DNA of 7,400 nt from an uncultured Candidatus Melainabacteria bacterium (GTDB lineage Bacteria; Cyanobacteriota; Vampirovibrionia; Gastranaerophilales; Gastranaerophilaceae): the NCBI GenBank assembly GCA_934773085.1, contig CAKVMU010000083.1:1-7400 (forward strand), written 5' to 3'. Of the stretch, positions 1 through 5,132 are shown piece after piece (the first letter of the stretch is position 1; every line of letters starts with the position of its first letter). Position numbers and translations under genes: made by a program. The notes below the pieces were generated by a model. That model saw only the letters and a list, made by a program, of their open reading frames with translations. It did not search any database and was not told the origin of the DNA.

Positions 1-23
1 CTCTACCTCTGAGCCACAAGGGC
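1..23 (-). tRNA. 5' portion of a second tRNA gene, cut by the window edge
   Basis: Read on the minus strand from 23 down to 1, this stretch gives a 7-nt acceptor 5' strand (GCCCTTG), the TG linker, the D-stem GCTC, a D-loop AGAGGTA and the start of the returning D-stem GAG. That is the standard first third of a bacterial tRNA. The anticodon lies outside the window, so the amino acid cannot be read. A second threonine tRNA (GGU) is possible from the general look of the 5' end, but this is a guess. It lies 30 nt downstream of tRNA-Thr(UGU) on the same strand, so the two are probably co-transcribed and separated by processing. Confidence 0.8.
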
Positions 24-53
24 AAGCTGTCGGAACTATTCTTTTATCAAAAA

Positions 54-125
54 AGCCGGTAATAGGAATCGAACCTACAACCTACGGTTTACAAAACCGT
101 TGCTCTACCGTTGAGCTATACCGGC
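54..125 (-). tRNA. tRNA-Thr (anticodon UGU)
   Basis: On the minus strand all arms fold. The acceptor GCCGGTA (125-119) pairs with TACCGGC (61-55), the D-stem is GCTC/GAGC, and the anticodon stem ACGGT/ACCGT encloses the loop TTTGTAA, so the anticodon is TGT and decodes ACA threonine codons. The T-arm is GTAGG-TTCGATT-CCTAT with one G-U pair. The discriminator base is U (position 54). It is followed by a run of T and not by CCA, so the CCA end must be added by tRNA nucleotidyltransferase. The gene length of 72 nt is normal. The gene has its own strong promoter at 136-164. Confidence 0.96.
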
Positions 126-135
126 AACAGAATCA

Positions 136-164
136 ATGATATAGGAAACAAATTTTATTGTCAA
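136..164 (-). promoter_or_regulatory. Sigma-70 type promoter of the tRNA genes
   Basis: On the minus strand there is a perfect -35 TTGACA (164-159), a 17-bp spacer and a good -10 TATCAT (141-136). The predicted start falls around 129, only a few bases before the mature tRNA-Thr 5' end at 125. The near-consensus sequence fits the strong constitutive expression expected of tRNA genes. Confidence 0.82.
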
Positions 165-173
165 CTCAAATCT

Positions 174-201
174 TTGACTTTTATAAAATTTTTCTTATAA
201 A
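174..201 (+). promoter_or_regulatory. Putative sigma-70 type promoter of the flagellar rod operon
   Basis: TTGACT (174-179), a 16-bp spacer and TATAAA (196-201) resemble a housekeeping promoter. The start would fall near 208, at the foot of the leader hairpin at 211-280. An alternative is TTGTCA (158-163) with TATAAA (182-187). I saw no sigma-54 (GG-N10-GC) or obvious sigma-28 flagellar promoter. The -35 lies 10 bp from the -35 of the divergent tRNA promoter, so the two polymerases would compete for space. Confidence 0.5.
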
Positions 202-210
202 CATGCTAAA

Positions 211-280
211 CTCCCTCAATCGGATGATTTTATCAATATTTTTTAAAGTATATTTCTAAATCAACCGATTACCATGGGAG
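211..280 (+). promoter_or_regulatory. Long hairpin in the 5' leader of the flagellar operon
   Basis: The outer stem CTCCC (211-215) pairs with GGGAG (276-280). The inner stem 218-230 pairs with 258-270 in 12 of 13 positions, with a single A-A mismatch (224/264). Inside the 27-nt loop, AATAT (235-239) can pair with ATATT (250-254). The structure ends 4 nt before the GAGG ribosome binding site (285-288). It would begin almost at the predicted transcript 5' end. It could protect the 5' end from RNases or tune translation of the first rod gene. It matches no riboswitch class I can recognise. Confidence 0.5.
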
Positions 281-295
281 AAATGAGGTAACATT

Positions 296-994
296 ATGCA
301 AATAAATGGCGGTGTCAGATTTTGCGAACAAGGCATGAAAGCTTCTATTAGAGCAATGCATGTCCAAAGTGAAATCATAGGTATGATTAACGAGAATGTT
401 GCGGGTTTTGACAAAGTTGGTTTCCAACGTAGAGAACCTGTTGTTTCATCTTTCTCTGAATATATCGGTATACACGGGCTTTCATCAACTGTTGATGACC
501 AAGTCGGTCGTATCATGGTTTCTAAAAACCCGCTGGATATCTCAATGGCAAACAAAGGTTATTTTCAAATCCAAACTCCAAACGGTGTAAAACTTACTCG
601 TGACGGCAGGTTTAGATTGGACAAAGTTGGTAATCTTGTTGACTTGGAAGACAATCCGGTTTTGTCAGATGCAGGAATGCCAATTAAGCTCCCTGTCGTT
701 CCGGACAATGCTTCTCAAGTTGTTATTAATACAAAAGGAAAAATAAGTGTGTTTGATAAAACATCCGAAACACTTGTGGATGCAGGTTATTTGGGAATTG
801 TAGATTCAAACGGTATGGCTGTTCTTAATCCGGATGTAAAACAAGGTTACAACGAACACTCTAACGTTGTTTTGCAAAACGAGTTCTTGGCTGTAAAACC
901 TGTAGTCAGAAATTTTGAAGCAAACAGACAAATTTTTATGCTCGAAAGTTCAAACCTTCAGAAGGTTATAAGTCAGCTTGGAAGTACTTCATAG
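296..994 (+). CDS. Divergent FlgF/FlgG-family flagellar rod (hook-basal body) protein
   Basis: A 232-residue protein of the family that builds the flagellar rod and hook. These proteins are exported by the flagellar type III system, which fits the absence of a signal peptide. Family marks are the central block SKNPLDISMANKGYFQI (residues 76-92, compare 'NPLDVAIxGxGFFxV'), TRDGRF (101-106), 'GNLVD' (112-116) and 'SNVVLQNEF' near the C-terminus (189-197). The usual N-terminal signature NNLANVNTTGFK is badly degraded to ENVAGFDKVGFQ (33-44), and the C-terminal QRAYE-type motif is replaced by NFEANRQIF (206-214). The start at 296 is supported by GAGG at 285-288, 7 nt upstream. It is the first gene of a four-gene rod operon, and its stop TAG overlaps the AGGAGG of the next gene. 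By gene order it would be FlgF, but similarity alone does not separate FlgF from FlgG here. Confidence 0.85.
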   Translation: MQINGGVRFCEQGMKASIRAMHVQSEIIGMINENVAGFDKVGFQRREPVVSSFSEYIGIHGLSSTVDDQVGRIMVSKNPLDISMANKGYFQIQTPNGVKLTRDGRFRLDKVGNLVDLEDNPVLSDAGMPIKLPVVPDNASQVVINTKGKISVFDKTSETLVDAGYLGIVDSNGMAVLNPDVKQGYNEHSNVVLQNEFLAVKPVVRNFEANRQIFMLESSNLQKVISQLGSTS

Positions 995-1006
995 GAGGCT
1001 TAAATT

Positions 1007-1720
1007 ATGTATAACATGCAAGCAGTAATAAGAAAAAGTATAAATAATTCAACTATTCAGTTTGAAAAACTGGGTTATTTGGCTAATAACCTTGCAAACT
1101 ACAACACTGTAGCGTATAAAACGAACCGTTTTGAACAAATTCTCCGTGAGGACGGTTATGTTGACGGTGCAATCAGAACAAATGCTCTTCAAGGATCTAT
1201 CAGAGTAAGTAAGAATCCTTATGATATAGCAATTGACGGAGAAGGATATATTCCTGTAGTTTCTCCTGATGGAGAGATTCAATATACTCGTGACGGCTCT
1301 CTAAAACGTGGAGAAAACGGTTATTTGGTTACGGTTGATGATTGGATGGTTGGTGACGGAATCAAAATTCCTGCAAATTCATATAAGTTTGAAATAAAGC
1401 CGAACGGTGATGTTATAAATTATGATAACGCAGGTTCTTTGCCGGAAAAAATCGGTACAATTCCGATTGTTCAATTTGATTCTCCGGAATCATTAGAACA
1501 AGGACATAACAACAAAATGGTTACTACGGAAGAGTCCGGCGAACCAAAAATTGTTAAAGAAAATCAGAATATTAAGCAATACGCAACCGAAGCATCCAAT
1601 ACAAATATTTATGATGAATTGAATGATTTGATGAGGCTCAATACTTCAATGATTGCGAGTATGAACCTTATGAAAGTTGCTGATGACATGTACAATAAGG
1701 CTATTAATATCCGTGAATAG
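1007..1720 (+). CDS. flgG: FlgG-like flagellar distal rod protein
   Basis: A 237-residue protein with the N-terminal rod signature NNLANYNTVAYK (27-38), the central block NPYDIAIDGEGYIPV (70-84), YTRDGSLKRGENGYLVT (93-109) and a FlgG-like middle 'IGTIPIVQF' (149-157). The C-terminal helix begins SNTNIYDELNDLM (197-209), corresponding to 'SNVxxVxEMxxMI', but lacks the usual QRAYE residues. FlgG forms the distal rod, the drive shaft passing through the outer layers. At 237 residues it is a little shorter than typical FlgG (about 260). A strong AGGAGG (993-998) sits 8 nt before the ATG and overlaps the preceding stop, so the two genes are translated as neighbours. The choice of FlgG over FlgF rests on these retained motifs and on its place after the more degenerate paralogue. 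Confidence 0.82.
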   Translation: MYNMQAVIRKSINNSTIQFEKLGYLANNLANYNTVAYKTNRFEQILREDGYVDGAIRTNALQGSIRVSKNPYDIAIDGEGYIPVVSPDGEIQYTRDGSLKRGENGYLVTVDDWMVGDGIKIPANSYKFEIKPNGDVINYDNAGSLPEKIGTIPIVQFDSPESLEQGHNNKMVTTEESGEPKIVKENQNIKQYATEASNTNIYDELNDLMRLNTSMIASMNLMKVADDMYNKAINIRE

Positions 1721-1746
1721 GATATCCTGATTAAAGGAGAATAAAA

Positions 1747-2097
1747 ATGACATTCACAAGTTTAGATTCAATGGGTAAAACAACATTAATGATGGATTTG
1801 ATTTCACAAAGACAGAGGGCTTTGGGTTCAAATATTGCTAACGTGGATACTCCAGGGTATGTAAGACGTGACATAGATTTCTCACAATATTTGGGAACGA
1901 TGAATAGTCCGATTGAAACAAAATTGTCAACTGCACTGGGCCCATCAGGAGTTATTGAAGACAGAAGAGAGCAAGAAATAGATATTGCTCAAGAACTTTC
2001 TGAAATGCAGAAAAACTCCTTGATGTACACAATGGCAACAAGAAGAATGTCAAATATAATAACTCAAATGAAAACTGTTATTAATGTCGGCAAGTAA
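1747..2097 (+). CDS. flgB: Flagellar basal body rod protein FlgB
   Basis: A 116-residue protein, slightly short for FlgB (about 130). It has the proximal-rod signature RALGSNIANVDTPGYVRRD at residues 24-42, followed by the family's DF at 44-45. The second half contains the helix with 'EISEMQKNSLMYTMATRR'-like content (about 83-101) that pairs with the N-terminal helix in rod subunits. FlgB is the proximal rod component next to the export gate and MS ring. GGAG at 1736-1739 lies 7 nt before the ATG. The gene follows the FlgG-like gene by 26 bp and is followed directly by flgC, the usual flgB-flgC pairing. Confidence 0.95.
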   Translation: MTFTSLDSMGKTTLMMDLISQRQRALGSNIANVDTPGYVRRDIDFSQYLGTMNSPIETKLSTALGPSGVIEDRREQEIDIAQELSEMQKNSLMYTMATRRMSNIITQMKTVINVGK

Positions 2098-2123
2098 TTT
2101 GGCTGAATGAAAGGAAGTAACTT

Positions 2124-2570
2124 ATGAGTATTCTTGAATCAATGAATATAGGTTCCAATGCCTTAAGAGCGCACGGACTCAGATTAGATATACACGCAAA
2201 AAACATTGCAAACGTAGATACACCGAATTATGTACGTAGAATTCCGGTTCTGAATGCTTCTGAAGATATTTCGTTTCATGGCTTGATGAATGTTATGAAG
2301 AACGATGTTTTTGGAACAGGTGCATTGCCTTATCTTCAAGGTGGAGTCGTTTTCAACGGTTGTGTAGAAGACCCAACGGTCGGTGAACGAATATATGCTC
2401 CGGGACATCCAGATGCAGATGCAAACGGTTACATAAGATCATCAAACGTCAATGCCATGGTTGATATGGCAGATGCAATCATGGCGCAAAGGGCATATGA
2501 AGCCAACTTGGCGCTTGTTAACATATCTCGTTCAATGGCATCAAGGGCGACAGAAATCGGTAGATCATAG
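2124..2570 (+). CDS. flgC: Flagellar basal body rod protein FlgC
   Basis: A 148-residue protein with clear FlgC features: an N-terminal helix plus KNIANVDTPNYVRR (26-39), the FlgC-specific block YAPGHPDADANGYI (91-104), SNVN (107-110) and the C-terminal AQRAYEANLALVN (121-133) ending in RATEIGR. FlgC assembles with FlgB in the proximal rod. GGAAG at 2113-2117 is the ribosome binding site. In many bacteria fliE follows flgC, but here a strong hairpin and then an unrelated gene follow, so fliE must be elsewhere or absent. Confidence 0.96.
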   Translation: MSILESMNIGSNALRAHGLRLDIHAKNIANVDTPNYVRRIPVLNASEDISFHGLMNVMKNDVFGTGALPYLQGGVVFNGCVEDPTVGERIYAPGHPDADANGYIRSSNVNAMVDMADAIMAQRAYEANLALVNISRSMASRATEIGRS

Positions 2571-2587
2571 TGTAGGTTTAGAGAAAT

Positions 2588-2620
2588 GGCGGGGCAAAAA
2601 AAGAAGTTTTTTGCCCCGCC
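2588..2620 (+). terminator. Strong perfect hairpin at the 3' end of the flagellar operon
   Basis: A perfect 14-bp stem: GGCGGGGC plus six A (2588-2601) pairs with six T plus GCCCCGCC (2607-2620), with a 5-nt loop (2602-2606). It begins 17 bp after the flgC stop. Unlike a classic intrinsic terminator, the T run lies inside the stem near the loop and the bases after the hairpin (AATTATCGG) are not a U-tract. It may terminate inefficiently, or mainly protect the mRNA 3' end. Its position between an operon end and a new promoter supports a role at the transcript end. Confidence 0.65.
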
Positions 2621-2640
2621 AATTATCGGTTTATTATATT

Positions 2641-2649
2641 TGATATAAT
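2641..2649 (+). promoter_or_regulatory. Extended -10 promoter of the prephenate dehydratase-like gene
   Basis: TG (2641-2642) followed by one base and a perfect TATAAT (2644-2649) makes an extended -10 element. No good -35 is seen at the matching distance (about 2621-2626), as is common for extended -10 promoters. The start would be near 2656, giving a leader of about 18 nt that includes GGAG (2664-2667) 6 nt before the ATG at 2674. Confidence 0.6.
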
Positions 2650-2673
2650 TGTAAGAAAATCACGGAGTTTATT

Positions 2674-3519
2674 ATGTTTAAAGATTTTAATGAGGTTATA
2701 TGCCTTGGGCAGGGCGGTTCTTATTCTGAAATAGCGAAAGATAAGTTGTTTCAAAAATACGACTTGTACCTTTATCAACGTTCTTTGACTTCAATTAAGG
2801 AATGCATTGACTATGTGGATGAAAACTGTAATGCAATTGCGGTTTTGCCTGTTGAAACTACTTATAAGGGGATAATAAGAGAAACAATTGATAACCTTAT
2901 TATGACAAAGAACCAAAATATTCAAATCTTGGCAGAAACGGTTGTTCCTGTAAACGATTGCATTCTTTCAAAAACAACAGAGTTTTATAGCATAATGGGT
3001 TTGATTGCGAATCCGAATGCTTTGGCAAAGTGTAAAACATTTGTTCGAGATGAGATGCCGAGACAGCTTAATATTGTTGTGGCAGAGAGTATGGATGATG
3101 CGGCCAGACAATTGAGTAACTATAACCTTACTTATTCTATTATCGGAACTCATAAAACTGCTGAGCTATACAATCTCAACGTTCTTAGAGAACATATTGA
3201 GGACGATAAAGATAATAATAGACGTTTTATTGTAATTGGTGACGGCGATACACAGCCTACCGGACATGATAAAACAAGTATCGTTTTGTTCTTGACAGAC
3301 CGACAAGGTGCTTTGATGGATGTAGTGCAAGTATTTGTTAAATACAATATAAACATTACTCAAATAAATTCCAAAATGATGAATAATAATGCGGAAGAAC
3401 AGGCTGTCTTTATTGATTTTGACGGACACGCAAAAGATGATGTTATCAAGAATCTTTTAACTGATTTGGAAGCGTATTCAAAGAGTGTAAGAGTAATTGG
3501 TTCGTATACAAGATTCTAA
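2674..3519 (+). CDS. pheA: Prephenate dehydratase-like protein with C-terminal ACT domain; catalytic motifs altered
   Basis: A 281-residue protein laid out like monofunctional prephenate dehydratase, which converts prephenate to phenylpyruvate for phenylalanine synthesis. The N-terminus has LGQGGSYSE (11-19, family 'LGPxGSYS'). Then come LPVETTYKG (58-66, family 'PIENTxxG'), ANPNALAKC (112-120, family 'SHPQALxQC'), the helix ending HIEDDKDNNRRF (174-185, family 'NxTRF') and an ACT domain (about 202-275) with GAL at 212-214. The length is normal for the family. Several key residues differ: Asn of ENT is Thr, His of SHP is Asn, Thr of TRF is Arg (codon AGA at 3220-3222), and the Phe-binding ESRP is NSKM (232-235). 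The fold is well supported, but whether it still dehydrates prephenate is doubtful. It may be a diverged or sensor-like paralogue. No other aromatic pathway gene is adjacent. Confidence 0.8.
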   Translation: MFKDFNEVICLGQGGSYSEIAKDKLFQKYDLYLYQRSLTSIKECIDYVDENCNAIAVLPVETTYKGIIRETIDNLIMTKNQNIQILAETVVPVNDCILSKTTEFYSIMGLIANPNALAKCKTFVRDEMPRQLNIVVAESMDDAARQLSNYNLTYSIIGTHKTAELYNLNVLREHIEDDKDNNRRFIVIGDGDTQPTGHDKTSIVLFLTDRQGALMDVVQVFVKYNINITQINSKMMNNNAEEQAVFIDFDGHAKDDVIKNLLTDLEAYSKSVRVIGSYTRF

Positions 3520-3520
3520 T

Positions 3521-3552
3521 TGTTGTTAAAACAACATGTTGCAAATGCAACA
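3521..3552. promoter_or_regulatory. Two adjacent 16-bp palindromes, probable repressor operator
   Basis: TGTTGTTAAAACAACA (3521-3536) and TGTTGCAAATGCAACA (3537-3552) are each perfect 6-bp inverted repeats around a 4-bp centre. They sit directly side by side and share the arm TGTTG. Such tandem symmetric sites are typical of dimeric repressors (for example MarR or TetR type) that control drug pumps. The right-hand palindrome covers the -35 of the pump promoter. A role as small RNA hairpins or as a weak terminator of the upstream gene is less likely, given short stems and no T-tract. Confidence 0.6.
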
Positions 3553-3567
3553 CACTTGTGCTAGTAT
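3539..3567 (+). promoter_or_regulatory. Promoter of the MFS pump gene, predicting a leaderless mRNA
   Basis: TTGCAA (3539-3544), a 17-bp spacer and TAGTAT (3562-3567), preceded by the extended element TGC (3559-3561). The predicted transcription start, 6-7 bases after the -10, is 3573-3574, which is the A of the pump's ATG. No purine-rich ribosome binding site lies before that ATG. An in-frame TAG at 3562 rules out a start further upstream. Confidence 0.6.
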
Positions 3568-3573
3568 TTTCGT

Positions 3574-5121
3574 ATGGAAAATGTGAATGAAGAGAATGTT
3601 AATATAAACCCGTGGCTGGCGTGTTTACCTACAATGGCTGCGGCATTTATGTTTGTGTTAGACGAAACAATTGCAAATGTTGCGCTTCCGCATATGGCGG
3701 GCAGTTTTTCTGTCAGCCGTGAAGAGTCAATGTGGATTTTGACCTTTTATCTGATTGCCAGCGGTATTGTTATCCCGATGGTTGGTTGGTTCAGTAAGGT
3801 GCTTGGCAGAAAAAACTTTTTTATGCTTAGTATTTTATTGTTTACAATTGCTTCAGGACTTTGCGGTCTTTCAAAAAACTTGGAACAAATGATATTTTCA
3901 AGGATATTACAAGGTATTGGTGGTGGGGGGTTGTTGCCTATTTCTCAGGCAATTTTGCTTGAAAACTTTAAGCCTCAAGAACGTGGTAAAGCAATGGCCA
4001 TGTTTGGTTTGGTAATTGTATTGGCACCGATTGTTGGGCCGGTACTTGGTGGTTGGATTACGGAAAACTGGTCTTGGCCGTTTATTTATTTTATTAACTT
4101 GCCTATCGGCTGTATTGCTTTGTGGTTGTCCAAAGTCCTCATATACGACCCGCCTTATGCACAAAAACAAACCGGAGTTAAAACTGATAGTTTTGGCTTT
4201 TTTACTCTTTGTGTTTGGCTTTTGACATTGCAAATTGTGTTGGACAAAGGAAATAATGCAGACTGGTTTAATGCACCTTGGATTTGCTGGTTGACCACAT
4301 TATCTTGCATCTCTGGGTTTGCATTCTTGGTATCTCAGTTAAAGAATAAAGAATCTTTGGTTGATTTGTCAGTGTTTAAAGATAAAAACTTTTTAATCGG
4401 TACGGCTGTTCAGATAGTTATGCAAGCGGTTTTGTTGGCATCTTTGGCAATTCTTCCGCAATTCTTGCAATCATTAATGGGTTATGATGCTTATAAAAGC
4501 GGTTTATCAATGATGCCAAGAGGTTTGGGCGCATTACTTGCAATGGTTTTATGCGCAACAATGGCAAACCTTATAGATAACAGAATTCTTGTAATGATAG
4601 GGTTGTTGTGTATTGGCGGTGGAAGCTGGATGTTAGGGGATTTGAACCTTCAAATTTCAACCATGAATATTGCTATTCCAAACTTCTTGTTTGGTGTTGG
4701 TTTGGGACTTGCAATGATTCCTATTATCACTTTATCCATGGCTACAATTAAAGTTGAGCAAATGACAAATGCGAGCGGGTTGCAGAACCTATTGAAAAAT
4801 ATCGGTGGTGCGTTTGGTACGTCAATTGTTGCGACACTTCTTTCAAGAGGGGCGCAAAAACACCAATATATGTTGATTAGTCACTTGCACGATACATATC
4901 AACCTTTTGTAGAAAGGGTTCAAACTATCGCAGGGGCTTTTTCATCCTCAGTTGACCCAGCGACAGCAAATTATATGGGGAAAGGTATGGTTTACCAACT
5001 GTTACAGCAACAGGCAAACTTGGCTGCATTCATTGATGCATTTAGAATATTTGCGGTTGCTTCTATAATTATTATCCCGTTAATTTTGTTGGTTCAAAAG
5101 CTAAAAAAAGAAGAGGATTAA
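3574..5121 (+). CDS. MFS multidrug efflux transporter, DHA2 (EmrB/QacA) family
   Basis: A 515-residue inner-membrane protein with many hydrophobic helices, the size of the 14-helix DHA2 drug:H+ antiporters. Motifs are LDETIANVALP (29-39, motif D1), GWFSKVLGRK (71-80, motif A), SRILQGIGGGGLLP (109-122, motif B) and LAPIVGPVLGGW (150-161, motif C), followed by WSWPFIYFINLPIG (166-179), a hallmark of EmrB-like proteins. It probably exports drugs or toxic metabolites; the substrate cannot be read from sequence. No EmrA/HlyD-type adaptor gene is adjacent, so it may act alone in the inner membrane or use an unlinked partner. The ATG has no ribosome binding site, fitting a leaderless mRNA; GTG at codon 4 is an unlikely alternative. 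Probable control is by a repressor at 3521-3552. Its 3' end overlaps minE on the other strand by 4 bp. Confidence 0.93.
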   Translation: MENVNEENVNINPWLACLPTMAAAFMFVLDETIANVALPHMAGSFSVSREESMWILTFYLIASGIVIPMVGWFSKVLGRKNFFMLSILLFTIASGLCGLSKNLEQMIFSRILQGIGGGGLLPISQAILLENFKPQERGKAMAMFGLVIVLAPIVGPVLGGWITENWSWPFIYFINLPIGCIALWLSKVLIYDPPYAQKQTGVKTDSFGFFTLCVWLLTLQIVLDKGNNADWFNAPWICWLTTLSCISGFAFLVSQLKNKESLVDLSVFKDKNFLIGTAVQIVMQAVLLASLAILPQFLQSLMGYDAYKSGLSMMPRGLGALLAMVLCATMANLIDNRILVMIGLLCIGGGSWMLGDLNLQISTMNIAIPNFLFGVGLGLAMIPIITLSMATIKVEQMTNASGLQNLLKNIGGAFGTSIVATLLSRGAQKHQYMLISHLHDTYQPFVERVQTIAGAFSSSVDPATANYMGKGMVYQLLQQQANLAAFIDAFRIFAVASIIIIPLILLVQKLKKEED

Positions 5122-5132
5122 ACCTCTTCTTT
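5107..5132. terminator. Symmetric hairpin across the convergent gene ends (possible bidirectional terminator)
   Basis: AAAGAAGAGG (5107-5116) pairs perfectly with CCTCTTCTTT (5123-5132) around the 6-nt loop ATTAAA, which contains both stop codons. On each strand the stem is preceded by A-rich and followed by T-rich sequence. The stem therefore encodes the last residues of both proteins. Only four of ten pairs are G-C, so it is modest in strength, but its central position between converging genes makes a shared terminator plausible. Confidence 0.45.

Noticed and set aside
211..280. Leader hairpin as a c-di-GMP or other known riboswitch
   Set aside because: I could not match conserved riboswitch core bases, and the structure looks like one extended hairpin without a junction.
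256..555. Minus-strand open frame of 99 codons across the leader and first rod gene
   Set aside because: It overlaps a well-supported rod gene and the leader hairpin, has no family resemblance, and no ribosome binding site was noted.
2452..2643. Plus-strand open frame running from inside flgC through the hairpin
   Set aside because: It lies in another frame of flgC and ends in the intergenic hairpin. FlgC motifs support the other frame.
3220..3225. RRF in the PheA-like gene as evidence for a pseudogene
   Set aside because: The ORF is full length with a good promoter and ribosome binding site, and the other altered motifs suggest divergence and not recent decay.
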